A DNA stretch of 64,000 nucleotides, taken from Pedobacter sp. AK013. GTDB taxonomy: Bacteria > Bacteroidota > Bacteroidia > Sphingobacteriales > Sphingobacteriaceae. Shown in pieces: positions 28,274 through 37,610 of the stretch (positions are counted from its first letter, which is position 1; every line of letters begins with the position of its first letter). Below the pieces are notes generated by a model. The model ran no database searches. It worked only from the letters and a program-made list of their open reading frames with translations, and had not been told where the DNA came from. The DNA lies in contig NZ_JACHCQ010000005.1 in assembly GCF_014205835.1 (NCBI RefSeq), forward strand, positions 86,719 through 150,718, read 5' to 3'. Both the position numbers and the translations under genes were made by a program.

Positions 28274-29499
28274 TAAACTAAATATGTTATTGCTCTTCCT
28301 TTTTTAAGCAGGAAAAGGGATTTGTTTTTTATTGCGTTTATTGTCCTAAATGTTTCGATGTTTTTATCCTCAGAATCGAGTCCCATATATTTGTGTGTTT
28401 GAACAATCAGGTTGCTATCGCTCTCGAGGTAGACCGTACGTTCTTGTTTTGCAGAAAAAGCGATCTGTCCGAGGTTTGCAACCGTTGTAAAAACCAGGTC
28501 ATTAACATTGATCTGGGTCTGTGCACTTGCCGAATAACTGTTCGAAACATCTGTATTATCAATATACGCAGCATCAATAACGGAAACATAGTTGTTATAC
28601 ATGCTGGTAAGCGAATCTGAAGCATAAAGTACCTGTTTGCGGGTTACATAGTCCCCGGCTATAGGGCTTACCAATGCGAGTGCAAAAGCCGAAAGTACCG
28701 CGGCTCCAGTTGCCTCAAAATAAGCCTTGTTGTTCCTGCTGTTCTTTGCCGAAAAAATTGTTTTTGCATCCTCAAAAAGTGATTTGAGTAGGTTAACCCT
28801 ACTACTAATACCAACACTCAGCTCAGCAGGCACAGATATAACATCATTTATACTTTGTATTGCCGCAGATGGGTTTTCGGCCATCTTATCTATATCGGCA
28901 AACATTGCGTTTTTCTTTAACTGATAATCGGCATAAGCATCAGATGTAATAATTGACCCAATCTTAAGATCAAGTTTTGTGGCGTTTTCCTTAACCATTG
29001 AAACGTCGGCTGCCTTAAGGTTAACTTTTGAAGCATAATCTACAGCGGAAATCTGAGCAAGCTTATACTTTACCTTAAGCACATTAGAAGAAACAGACGG
29101 CATTTTTTTTAACGTATCAGTAGTTATGGTTTCCCAAAAATCAACGTTTATTTCGGTAACATTAAGGTTTACATCAGACTTTTTTAGACTTAGCGGCTGC
29201 CCGGTTATATCTCCATAGAGTGGATGTCTGACGGTCCATGCTCGAGGGTCATTCGCTGACGCCGAGAACGTCTCTGCCTGATCAATATTGTCATCACCCT
29301 GGAACCAGAATATTAAAGGAAAAGAACGGGCTTTAACCTCTTTCCTGTCAATGAACGAACCCTTAAGACTGATAAAATCAAAAACTGAAACGTTATAGTC
29401 AACATTCACCTCTCCGTGCTGGTAAAGCGGTTTGTACACCTTTCCGTCGCCAGTGGTTATGGTAAATTCGGTGTTTTCAAGCCTATCCTTCCAGCCCAT
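28273..29499 (-). CDS. Mu gpN-like baseplate/DNA circularisation protein
   Basis: This 408-residue protein of the Mu gpN (DNA circularisation N-terminal) family has WKDRLENTEF at the start and RHPLYGDITGQPLSLKKSDV near residue 90-110. In Mu the protein belongs to the baseplate region. It has its own strong promoter of the recurring phage type 25 nt upstream and starts the gpN-gpP-gp45-fibre-lysis block. Confidence 0.75.
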   Translation of the reverse strand: MGWKDRLENTEFTITTGDGKVYKPLYQHGEVNVDYNVSVFDFISLKGSFIDRKEVKARSFPLIFWFQGDDNIDQAETFSASANDPRAWTVRHPLYGDITGQPLSLKKSDVNLNVTEINVDFWETITTDTLKKMPSVSSNVLKVKYKLAQISAVDYASKVNLKAADVSMVKENATKLDLKIGSIITSDAYADYQLKKNAMFADIDKMAENPSAAIQSINDVISVPAELSVGISSRVNLLKSLFEDAKTIFSAKNSRNNKAYFEATGAAVLSAFALALVSPIAGDYVTRKQVLYASDSLTSMYNNYVSVIDAAYIDNTDVSNSYSASAQTQINVNDLVFTTVANLGQIAFSAKQERTVYLESDSNLIVQTHKYMGLDSEDKNIETFRTINAIKNKSLFLLKKGRAITYLV

Positions 29500-29523
29500 G
29501 TATTGAGATTGATTTTAACAATC

Positions 29524-29568
29524 CAAATATATATAAATAAATTTCAACTATTTCAAAATTTGAGACAT
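29524..29568 (-). promoter_or_regulatory. Recurring phage promoter/operator, site 1
   Basis: On the minus strand, TTTG (29557-29554) is followed after exactly 22 nt by TATATTTG (29531-29524), 25 nt before the gpN start codon. The -33 box overlaps the shared core TTTTGAAATAGTTGAAAT and a degenerate half of the ATTTCAAA/TTTGAAAT palindrome. Confidence 0.75.
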
Positions 29569-29575
29569 ATTTTGA

Positions 29576-30322
29576 TTACCTGGAAATATTCAATGCTCTT
29601 TTAAATTGTTTATGAGCTTGATCGTGATAAAACCGCTCAATCTTTCTGATCGTTATCTCAGCAGCTTCTCTGGTGAAGTGAGTTGCTTTGATGTTAACAG
29701 GAGCGCCTTTTCTTGACTTTAGCAAAAGGCGGGACTTAATTTTTACTTTACCTCTTTTTGATTTCTTAATACTCTGTACCGACATAAGATAGTTGCCTTT
29801 AATAGAGTTAAAAAACATCGGTTTGTTCTCATTTAAAGACCTAAAAGCCCGCGCTACAAACTTACTTTTAAGAGAGCCCCCCCGAGTTCTGGATCTACCA
29901 GATACAACTTTGTTTTTATTATAAAAATTAATCGCCTTTACTTTTGATTTGGTATTTAGGTTTTTTCTAGAACCACTTAGGTAATCCAAGCCATGATCTA
30001 TAACCCCGCCGTCTTCCTGCTTGGACATGTTGTCTATTGCAGACCTAGCGGTTATTTTTCCTCTTGAAGTCATTCCAACGGCAGCAGACATACCGCTTAA
30101 GCTAAAGCCTTTTGCCTTCGTAACAGCAGAGAAAGACTTAAAAAAGTTAGGACTTCTTCGAATGAAATTACGGGTTGCTGACTGTTCCAGAGATTTATTC
30201 TTCATATCAAAAGCAGCATCGTTAAGCGTGCCACGTACCGCTACAGGGAAGGCCGATCTGTTCAGCCTTTCCAGCCTGTTGGTTAGTTGCACTGCTGCAT
30301 TTGAGTTGACGTTGAATTCCAT
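29576..30322 (-). CDS. Basic phage protein, possibly tail-associated
   Basis: The 248-residue protein is strongly basic (many KS/KR pairs; RSRTRGGSLKSKF and KKSKRGKVKIKSRLLLKSRKG). The start FPVAVRGTLNDAAFDMKNKSLEQS resembles minor tail/virion morphogenesis proteins, but I cannot assign it to a family. It closes the first tail operon, downstream of the fibres and before site 1. Confidence 0.6.
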   Translation of the reverse strand: MEFNVNSNAAVQLTNRLERLNRSAFPVAVRGTLNDAAFDMKNKSLEQSATRNFIRRSPNFFKSFSAVTKAKGFSLSGMSAAVGMTSRGKITARSAIDNMSKQEDGGVIDHGLDYLSGSRKNLNTKSKVKAINFYNKNKVVSGRSRTRGGSLKSKFVARAFRSLNENKPMFFNSIKGNYLMSVQSIKKSKRGKVKIKSRLLLKSRKGAPVNIKATHFTREAAEITIRKIERFYHDQAHKQFKRALNISR

Positions 30323-30345
30323 ATTATGCTATAATATTAGCCAGC

Positions 30346-31503
30346 TTAAAGATCCCATTTTTTAGCCACATCACCAGATGAGAACAACGCGCTTCCATCC
30401 AATGCAAAAAGCACACCCAAATTGGCAGGAAAGTTCGCCACAAATACATCTTCTCCGGTTACCACATTAAAAAACCTCAATATACCATTTATTAAAGTGT
30501 AAATTTTTGAATTTAAAATAACGGCATTGGTTGTTTTTTTGAAGGTATTTGACAGCAATACGTTGCCGGAAAACGACAGGTTATTAGCATTAATGCTATA
30601 AATATCTATACTATATTCGTCTCCAGAGTTCGAGCTCGCGTTGGTTATGTATATGCTTGTCCCGTCTGTATAGATATAAGGACTGTTGTCGCTTGAACCA
30701 AAACCGCCCGTAACAAAAACCATCTGCTGAGGAGCCGTGATGTTCGATTCTGGTATTCTAAATATTTTATGCGCCAGTGTGTTTGGATAAAACGCGAGGC
30801 AAATAAAATATCCGTTGATTAGCATGATTTCGTAAACTAATATCGTTCCGTCAGATTGAGATGATCTGATTGATCCTTGCAAGTCTAAAACTTCAGGTTT
30901 ATCGCTGAAAACAACTCCTTCACTTTGATACCAAACTTTTTTTCCGTTATTGAAAGCCAAAGGGGTTCCAAAAGGAGTGAATATTTCAGTCGAACTTTCT
31001 AAGCTTTGACTTAGGTTATAAGCCCTAACGTTGGCAGAGTCAATAATCAATAAAAGTTCATCTCCTGACTTAAACTGGTTAACAGCAGTAAAACTATACG
31101 ATTCCGCACCAGACCCCTTAAAGGTATAAACCAGGGAACTATTATAGTTTTCAGCCGCCCTGGCAAAAACAGGATATTTATCAGGAAGGATACTAAGATC
31201 CATTCCAATTGAAAAAACCTGACCGGACAGATTCAAAACCTGCTCTACGTCGTTCAGGTTATTACTAAACTTTTTTAACGCCTCTACCAACTGGTAACCG
31301 GAATCCGCATTATCCTCAAATCCACTAGGGTCGATTTTGGCAAGCCTTAAAATTCTGTATACATTGGTAAGTAAATCTCCATATATTTCCCTCACTACCG
31401 GGGTTCCATCTTCAGTAGAAGTCTCGTTTTTGATTGTACTGTCTGGAAACTTTGCAAAATCCCCATCTTTAGGGATGTTTGGTATTTGTCTTATGGTTCT
31501 CAT
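30346..31503 (-). CDS. Tail fibre/receptor-binding protein with propeller-like body
   Basis: The 385-residue protein has an N-terminal domain (about 1-85) clearly related to that of the next upstream gene: GTPVVREIYGDLLTNVYRIL and SGYQLVEAL align with GTPVNRLVYSDLHEFF and NGYQLVDAA. The remaining 300 residues are repetitive beta sequence (FNNGKKVWYQSE, YTDGTSIYITN, LNSKIYTLINGILRF), suggesting a beta-propeller. It probably binds the host surface. Confidence 0.65.
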   Translation of the reverse strand: MRTIRQIPNIPKDGDFAKFPDSTIKNETSTEDGTPVVREIYGDLLTNVYRILRLAKIDPSGFEDNADSGYQLVEALKKFSNNLNDVEQVLNLSGQVFSIGMDLSILPDKYPVFARAAENYNSSLVYTFKGSGAESYSFTAVNQFKSGDELLLIIDSANVRAYNLSQSLESSTEIFTPFGTPLAFNNGKKVWYQSEGVVFSDKPEVLDLQGSIRSSQSDGTILVYEIMLINGYFICLAFYPNTLAHKIFRIPESNITAPQQMVFVTGGFGSSDNSPYIYTDGTSIYITNASSNSGDEYSIDIYSINANNLSFSGNVLLSNTFKKTTNAVILNSKIYTLINGILRFFNVVTGEDVFVANFPANLGVLFALDGSALFSSGDVAKKWDL

Positions 31504-31504
31504 G

Positions 31505-32566
31505 CTATGAAAGTTGTACTGCTTCTATGTGTATTTTAAGGTTTTGAGAAATGCTGTAAACTTCCTCAACAGATATTGAAAACTGTGTGGTAGACTCTTT
31601 TTTAAATACCGGTACGCATATCCCATTATCGGCCAATATGTTCCCCTCAGACTCAACCGAACTTCTAATAAAATAATTCATGTTCGACATAGGGTTTTTT
31701 AAGGTAATCCTAACCGTACTTTCTCCGCCAGGGTTTGCGTAGTATACGTTAGCGGTTAAAACATCCCCTGAAACTGGCAAGTTTGAGCCAACCTGCGCCG
31801 AACCCGGGTCTAATCCGCTAAACCACCCGGTATTCCTTATCGGGCTTTGAGCAATCCCGTCTATTATGGCTTTATCTTCTTTAGAAAGAAGACCGTTTCG
31901 AAGTGCTGTAGCCAAAAAAATACTGCTCATCGATCCGATCACCCGTTGTGCAAAAGCAAGTTGGTTCGTATATGGAGTAGTTGACTTTACAGTGGATGTT
32001 CCTGCGTACTCCTCAGATAATGTTGCGCCTTTAAGATAGTTTAGTTCCGCCACCAGTGTGTCAAGGTTCAGTCCGTCAGCAAGCCTAACCAGTTTTATCG
32101 CACCAGACGACGAGTATATAAACCTAACGTAATCGTTTGTTTTAAACTTACTTGTAGCTTCGATTGCTTTTGTTAGCGGATCTATGCCCTTTATTGTGGT
32201 TTCAGTATTAAGATCAAATCCTGCTTTGCATATCAGTGCTTCACCATCTTTTAATGTGCTAAATTTTAGTGGAACCTGCAAAACGCCAGAATTAACCCCT
32301 AAAGGAGTTATGATGTCGTTTTTACCTGCCAGGGCTATTGCCGCATCAACTAATTGATAACCGTTTGATTCATTGTCAGGCAATCCGTTGTACGCGATTG
32401 CAGCTAACCGCATTAATTTAGCAAAAAACTCATGAAGGTCGCTATAAACCAGTCGGTTTACCGGAGTACCATCACCAGTACCTGTATCGTCTTTTATCCT
32501 TGCGTTAGGATAGTTTGCCGGGTCTGAATTATCAATCTTTGCAAGTTCTTTTTTATCGGTAGCCAT
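31505..32566 (-). CDS. Tail fibre protein sharing the baseplate-attachment domain
   Basis: This 353-residue protein has the same N-terminal domain as its downstream neighbour (residues about 20-75) and then a different body with a C-terminal beta domain (STVRITLKNPMSNMNYFIRSSVES). It follows the gp48-like gene, where Mu has its fibre gene. It is probably another tail fibre or an adaptor. Confidence 0.62.
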   Translation of the reverse strand: MATDKKELAKIDNSDPANYPNARIKDDTGTGDGTPVNRLVYSDLHEFFAKLMRLAAIAYNGLPDNESNGYQLVDAAIALAGKNDIITPLGVNSGVLQVPLKFSTLKDGEALICKAGFDLNTETTIKGIDPLTKAIEATSKFKTNDYVRFIYSSSGAIKLVRLADGLNLDTLVAELNYLKGATLSEEYAGTSTVKSTTPYTNQLAFAQRVIGSMSSIFLATALRNGLLSKEDKAIIDGIAQSPIRNTGWFSGLDPGSAQVGSNLPVSGDVLTANVYYANPGGESTVRITLKNPMSNMNYFIRSSVESEGNILADNGICVPVFKKESTTQFSISVEEVYSISQNLKIHIEAVQLS

Positions 32567-32569
32567 AAT

Positions 32570-33364
32570 TTAATTGAAGTTTATGAAAATAAATGCAACG
32601 GTATGGGCGGGCTTTAATTTAATTACCAACTCCCTGAACTCTCGTTCCCTTGATTCCGGTACCGTTGCCGTATCGTTTAAAGTTGAACCTGCAATAAAGA
32701 ATGTAGCCCAAAGATTTCCCAAGCCGCCAACGCTAAATGTTTCAGAAAAGGTTTCGTTAGCAATAACCTGAGCCTGCGATCCCCCTCCGTGAACTGTTCC
32801 ACTTCCGTGATGGGTGTTGTCGCTATGCTGAGTGGATTGCCCTTGGACTGTCTGTATTTCTTGCGGGGTTTTATAAAACTTATTACCATCGCCATCGTAA
32901 AACACGTTTTCGTAAACCTTAACATTAAATCCTGCAGCATCAAGCTGGCTCTGGATGTATCCTATATGCTGGCGTGCCTTAACATTTCCCCTGAAAGATT
33001 GCTTTCTTTTAATATTAGCCATTCTTTCGGCAAGCGTAAGGGAAGGGTTGGTGACAAGCCCCAGCCTATACTCCCAAAGTGTAGCGTCCTTTTCATCAAA
33101 ACTTTCGTTATCAGGCAAAGTGCTATCAATAACAGAATAACCAGCATCTATTGCTCGTAACAGTGATAAGTTTACAGCTTCGTGAAGCTTACGGTAATTA
33201 CTGTTTTCAGGGAGATACCAAACGCGCCCTGTGGGGTAGAGCTGGTTCGTAAGATTTAATAAATCCTTTTGTGTGCTCGTTTTAACAGGGTACCTGTGTG
33301 GTGTTTTAAATCCGTGTGGGGTACTAAAACCGTGGGCCGTGCTTCTATCTGTTACCTGGTACAT
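32570..33364 (-). CDS. Mu gp48-like baseplate protein (DUF2313/YmfQ)
   Basis: The 264-residue protein has the gp48 hallmark near the start (NLTNQLYPTGRVWYLPENSN, resembling the LLPPGPAW segment) and follows the gp47 gene by one overlapping base, as in Mu. It carries His-rich stretches at both ends of the core (HGFSTPHGFKTPH at residues 11-23; TQHSDNTHHGSGTVHGGG near 180-197), which could bind metal. It links baseplate to fibres. Confidence 0.72.
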   Translation of the reverse strand: MYQVTDRSTAHGFSTPHGFKTPHRYPVKTSTQKDLLNLTNQLYPTGRVWYLPENSNYRKLHEAVNLSLLRAIDAGYSVIDSTLPDNESFDEKDATLWEYRLGLVTNPSLTLAERMANIKRKQSFRGNVKARQHIGYIQSQLDAAGFNVKVYENVFYDGDGNKFYKTPQEIQTVQGQSTQHSDNTHHGSGTVHGGGSQAQVIANETFSETFSVGGLGNLWATFFIAGSTLNDTATVPESREREFRELVIKLKPAHTVAFIFINFN

Positions 33365-34539
33365 TATAGATATGTTACTGTTCGTAAATATGGAATCGTC
33401 CCTGCGGAGAACTGATAAATATTAGCTAGAGCCCCATCTACAAGCATGTTGAAATTTAAAAATGTATTAGCGTTACCAATAGTATCGTTTACTACACTCT
33501 GAAGCTTAACAGTTGTTAGATTATCGTTTCTGTCTCGCGGCAAATCTGCACCAGAAATATAGGGCCTGATATCCGCCAGATATGCTGCAAGGTTTTCCGA
33601 TATCGCTGACCTGATTGTTGAGGTGTCGACCTGTAGGCCAGTAATATTAACGTCAATCGGTATCGCATCAATCGGAAGCACTTCAATAACCGCCTGAATA
33701 GGCCTTCTTCCGCGCTCGTTTAAAGGAAGCGTTTCATCCGGATCAAACTCAATTACTTCAGCCACAGAAGCAAGTATTGCGCCAGAAGGTGTACCGTGTC
33801 CATCTTCACTATCAACAGGGGTAGCTTCTACGTAAACCTGCACGGTCCCGGCATCACCATTTTTAACATACGGGTAAACCTTTCTAACACCCGGAGCATC
33901 GGACGCCCATATCCTATAGTCTGTTTTTGCACCGCCCTGAGGCTCAAGCCTGATTGCATCAAGGATGTTTTGGCGATAAAGGTCTGTATCTTCCGCTTGG
34001 GTTGGTTGCTGAACAATTTCAGAAACGACAACGGATTGATCCAGGCCAATAACCGGTTCAGTCACAGACAAACCATCGCCAACATTTAATAAGTATTCTT
34101 TACCAGCATTAACAGACCTTAACACAATAGTATCAGGAACCTGACCAATAACAAATTCAGTATCCAAAACGTAAAGGTTACCTGGCGCGTTACTACTATC
34201 GTTTGATTTAAATATTAAGCCTGACCGTAAAACAGCGCCAATTGAGCCATTTACCGTCACATTGTATTTGCCGTCTGTAGGTGTTCTAGGTTGGCGGTTA
34301 AGGTAAATCTGACCTATTCTATTAAGCTCACCCCCATTTGCCGCGGTATCAGCTGTATCCGGGAACACGTTGTTTAATACATCCTGTAAATACAGATATA
34401 TAAGCTTCAGTTCTGCAGCCAAAACAGAATCCAAAGCATCGAAAACTTTTCGAAGGTCAGTATCTGCCAGATCAAGCTTAGATTTAAAGTCTAATTCAAT
34501 CCTGTTCTTAATCTCGATAAGTGATGGTATTGGCTTCAT
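33364..34539 (-). CDS. Baseplate J (Mu gp47-like) wedge protein
   Basis: The 391-residue protein of the Baseplate_J family has GGELNRIGQIYLNRQPRTPTDGKYNVTVNG in the first third, GGAKTDYRIWASDAPGVRKVYPYVKNGDAGTVQVYV in the middle, and DLPRDRNDNLTTVKLQSVVN near the end. It forms the baseplate wedges of contractile tails. It overlaps gp46 and gp48 genes by one base each (start-stop coupling). Confidence 0.88.
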   Translation of the reverse strand: MKPIPSLIEIKNRIELDFKSKLDLADTDLRKVFDALDSVLAAELKLIYLYLQDVLNNVFPDTADTAANGGELNRIGQIYLNRQPRTPTDGKYNVTVNGSIGAVLRSGLIFKSNDSSNAPGNLYVLDTEFVIGQVPDTIVLRSVNAGKEYLLNVGDGLSVTEPVIGLDQSVVVSEIVQQPTQAEDTDLYRQNILDAIRLEPQGGAKTDYRIWASDAPGVRKVYPYVKNGDAGTVQVYVEATPVDSEDGHGTPSGAILASVAEVIEFDPDETLPLNERGRRPIQAVIEVLPIDAIPIDVNITGLQVDTSTIRSAISENLAAYLADIRPYISGADLPRDRNDNLTTVKLQSVVNDTIGNANTFLNFNMLVDGALANIYQFSAGTIPYLRTVTYL

Positions 34540-35015
34540 TATATTGTGTTTTCGATTATTACTTCTTTTTTTACGCTATCCCAGAGGAGTTCTATAGTCA
34601 CAGTTTTTGTCGTTGGCATACTTAGTTTTATTTCAATCTTCATCTTGTTTACAGAAAGAAGGAAAGCATTCACCTCCACGTTCGATACGTTTTTAAGGTA
34701 TTTTAAATCTGACTCTACAGATCTTATTATACTTACTCTTCCACTGCTTGTCAGTGGATTATCCATTAAAGCCTTTTCAGTTTGTGAATTAAACTGTTTA
34801 GATTTTACATCTCCGTAAAAAAGACTGTTTCCCCACCAATCTTTCCTTATTTCATTAGGCAATTCGTCGCCCCTGGTGGATGCCTCTACATTACCCCCAA
34901 ACAAACAGAGATAAGCCTGTTGTAAAATCTGATCAGTTAGGATTAAATCATTATTCTGGATAATGATTTCTCCCCCGTTACCACTTTCATATAACAATAA
35001 GTCTTTTCCATTCAT
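34539..35015 (-). CDS. Mu gp46/gp25-like baseplate protein
   Basis: The 158-residue protein has the gp46 family layout: ILQQAYLCLFGGNVEAST, then RKDWWGNSLF (like the RRGWWGD motif), and a C-terminal strand-rich part. It belongs to the wedge module with gp47. It overlaps the tape-measure stop codon. Confidence 0.78.
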   Translation of the reverse strand: MNGKDLLLYESGNGGEIIIQNNDLILTDQILQQAYLCLFGGNVEASTRGDELPNEIRKDWWGNSLFYGDVKSKQFNSQTEKALMDNPLTSSGRVSIIRSVESDLKYLKNVSNVEVNAFLLSVNKMKIEIKLSMPTTKTVTIELLWDSVKKEVIIENTI

Positions 35016-37000
35016 CAGTTAACCCCTTGTGTATTGTTTATTTTAATAGGTATCCCGAGCGTACCGCGCATTTTTGTAGATTCTACCTTATTGTTTGGAT
35101 CGTTGAAGTTAACGTCTAGTATATTTCTCTGGACTGTTTCCCTTGTAATCTGATCCGATTTCATTTGCGGCGTAGATAGCACTGGTTTTTTATTCTCCTC
35201 GGGGTTGTTACCCTCCATGCTTACGCCCAGGGTTGATCTAAATCCATGAAGACTGGCAGCCGCATTAGATGCCCACTTAGCCCCGGTAAATTTTCCGATT
35301 AAACCAAGAAGTTGCTCAACAGGCTGGAGTACAGCGTCAAATATCACCTTCCCAATTGCCTTTAAGCCAGCCAAAATACCACCTTCTTTAAAGGCTTTTG
35401 TAACCATTTCCCAGTTACGCCTAAAAGACTGTATTAAACTAATCACTAATCCTAACGGCCCCATGAATATAGAGACAGCAGCGCCCCATTCATCCCATTT
35501 CTTAATGACAAAAACAATCAAGGTTATTAACGCTGCAATCCCTATAATGATTAACCCTATTGGGTTGGCGGTCATTGCTGCATTCCAAAGCCATTGAGCG
35601 GCAATAACCGCTTTTAAAACGCCTTGCCAAACATATTGAGCAGCAATTACAGCATACGTAGCGATACGTTGTGCATACATAGCAACATTTCCCCCCCCAA
35701 TACTAACGGCGAGAGTTGCAGATCTAACGGCAGCAATACCCATTATCACATTCCACGCAAACAAAGCTATTTCTGTTGCCAGTAATATGGCCTTGAATGC
35801 AACAAACACGCCTATCACTTTCAAAATTGTATTGATTATTTCAGAGAAGTTGTTAATCACAAAATCAAGAACTTTCTTTATTTTTTCAAGACCTCCTGTT
35901 GCATCTTTGCTTGTTGTAATGTAATTTATCCAGCTATTTTTGACTTGATCAATTTTCTTTGATAAAGTGTCGCTATTTATTGAAGCCGCTTTTTGAGCTT
36001 CAGAAGTTCCTGTTACACCTTTTGTAAATTCTTTATATAAATTAATATTATCTAGCAAAATTTTACCCGCAGTAATATTATCGGCTCCAAATACTTGAGC
36101 AATTAGGTGATCCTTCTTTTTTGCTGTGGTTAACTGGTTTGTTTTTTTTAGGACTTGATCCAATGCGTCGTTTATTTGGAATTGACCGCTTTTGTACCCC
36201 GCCCCTGCTTTTTGGAGTCTCATAATAGCGCCCCTTAGTGCAGTTCCAGCTTCAGCACCCTTCATATTTTTCGCAGCTAACGTCTGGATTAAACCAATTG
36301 ATTGCTCCAGTGTAATGTTAGCGCCCTTAGCAACAGCCCCAAAGTTCTTATACGATTCAGAGGCTTGGGTGATGGATGCCGCGCCAACAGCTTGCCCTGC
36401 CGCTAACACATTTATAACTCGATTAGCCTGATCAGCACCAAGATTGAATTGGTTCATAATGCCAACTAAATTCTCAGCAGATGTTCCAAGTTCGTCTCCT
36501 GAGGCTTGAGACAATGTAATCGCGGCTTTAGAAACCAGTCCTAATCCATCAGCGGTTTCTGCAAACTTAGAGTTCAATCCTGCTATTTTTTCAAAAGAAG
36601 ACGCGACATCAACTGTACTTGCAAGTCCTTTAGATTTTATAGCTATTTCACCGATTTTATCACTGAATTTTGAAAACTCTTTGTCCGAAAGGTCGGATAC
36701 AATAGTTTTGAAACTTTTAAGCTGCGTTTCATAGGCCATTAATGACTGACTTGAGAATGCAATACCGGCGATAATGGTAGATGCCGCGACGGCAGTTTTG
36801 GCGTATTCCAAAAGCTGCCTACCCCCACTTGATAAAGTAGGGGTAAAGCGTCTTAATGTTCTGTTAGCCCTAGCAACGCCGTTAGCTATTCCGTTGGCGA
36901 AAGAGTTAGCGCCTCGCGCCATTCTAGAGACGATTGACGAGAACCGATCGACAGCAGTAAAAACAGTTGGAACCCTTAAGGCTGATAATGTAGCTGCCAT
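35015..37000 (-). CDS. Tail tape measure protein
   Basis: The 661-residue protein belongs to the TP901-like tape measure family; the core has SFEKIAGLNSKFAETADGLG, GADQANRVINVLAAGQAVGAASITQASESY and MKGAEAGTALRGAIMRLQKAG. Several hydrophobic segments lie at about 385-525. It sets tail length and probably delivers DNA through the host membrane. The short length implies a short contractile tail. Its ATG immediately follows the stop codon of the frameshifted chaperone extension. Confidence 0.9.
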   Translation of the reverse strand: MAATLSALRVPTVFTAVDRFSSIVSRMARGANSFANGIANGVARANRTLRRFTPTLSSGGRQLLEYAKTAVAASTIIAGIAFSSQSLMAYETQLKSFKTIVSDLSDKEFSKFSDKIGEIAIKSKGLASTVDVASSFEKIAGLNSKFAETADGLGLVSKAAITLSQASGDELGTSAENLVGIMNQFNLGADQANRVINVLAAGQAVGAASITQASESYKNFGAVAKGANITLEQSIGLIQTLAAKNMKGAEAGTALRGAIMRLQKAGAGYKSGQFQINDALDQVLKKTNQLTTAKKKDHLIAQVFGADNITAGKILLDNINLYKEFTKGVTGTSEAQKAASINSDTLSKKIDQVKNSWINYITTSKDATGGLEKIKKVLDFVINNFSEIINTILKVIGVFVAFKAILLATEIALFAWNVIMGIAAVRSATLAVSIGGGNVAMYAQRIATYAVIAAQYVWQGVLKAVIAAQWLWNAAMTANPIGLIIIGIAALITLIVFVIKKWDEWGAAVSIFMGPLGLVISLIQSFRRNWEMVTKAFKEGGILAGLKAIGKVIFDAVLQPVEQLLGLIGKFTGAKWASNAAASLHGFRSTLGVSMEGNNPEENKKPVLSTPQMKSDQITRETVQRNILDVNFNDPNNKVESTKMRGTLGIPIKINNTQGVN

Positions 37001-37186
37001 TTATTTCTTAGGTTTTGATTCGAGCTCTTTGTGTTGCTCGTCTATTATTTTGTACCAATAAACCATACCCAGGTGATCAAGGTCATCACAAAACATATTT
37101 TCAATATAACTGGGGCTTGCCCAATGAAAATTAAGACCCAGAGTTTTGATATAAGGATCAATGTCCCCTGGTATATTTACAAAAAA
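37001..37186 (-). CDS. -1 frame extension of the tail assembly chaperone
   Basis: The minus strand reads T TTT TTG TAA at 37186-37177. Slipping back one base at this heptamer (37186-37180) avoids the stop and opens 59 more codons (VNIPGDIDPYIKTLG... to ...ELESKPKK), ending with TAA at 37003-37001, one base before the tape-measure ATG. The extension has WYKIIDEQHKELE-type helical sequence and fills an otherwise empty 176-nt gap. This is the gpG/gpGT arrangement known from lambda and many tailed phages. The full product would be 196 residues. Confidence 0.82.
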   Translation of the reverse strand, partial: FFVNIPGDIDPYIKTLGLNFHWASPSYIENMFCDDLDHLGMVYWYKIIDEQHKELESKPKK

Positions 37187-37590
37187 AGCGTTGACATTTG
37201 TTCTATAACCTTGTAGTCAAAAGGACAAAACTTGTCAAGCATTATCAACGGTTGTCCAATAATGTAGGCCATACATTTATGCCCAAATAAAAGCGGTTCT
37301 TTTTTAAGATCCAGCCCAGCGCTCAATTTTCTTTGTTCGCTTGCGACAATCCTTGTTTTAAAGGAGACAGAATCAAGAGATACCTCATTCTCTAAATTTT
37401 TAACTGGTTCTTTCAACTTAAACTCTGGTTTTTCTTTGGTTTTAAGCACCATCAATCCAAACTGAACTGCCAGAATAACTTCTGGATACAGATCTTTAAC
37501 CTCCTGTTCTTCGCAGGGTTTTATTTTAAACTGATTTACAAATTCACTAACCTCAACAATAGCAAGGTTCTCTTCAATCACAATATTCAT
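37177..37590 (-). CDS. Tail assembly chaperone (0-frame product)
   Basis: The 137-residue protein lies between tail tube and tape measure, the classical chaperone position (Mu gp41-like, lambda gpG-like). It is acidic at the start (MNIVIEENLAIVEVSEFVNQF) and ends at a poly-T slippery site. The chaperone role follows from position and the frameshift signal rather than from sequence similarity that I can see. Confidence 0.75.
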   Translation of the reverse strand: MNIVIEENLAIVEVSEFVNQFKIKPCEEQEVKDLYPEVILAVQFGLMVLKTKEKPEFKLKEPVKNLENEVSLDSVSFKTRIVASEQRKLSAGLDLKKEPLLFGHKCMAYIIGQPLIMLDKFCPFDYKVIEQMSTLFL

Positions 37591-37610
37591 TTGTTTATTT
37601 TTAATGGTTA

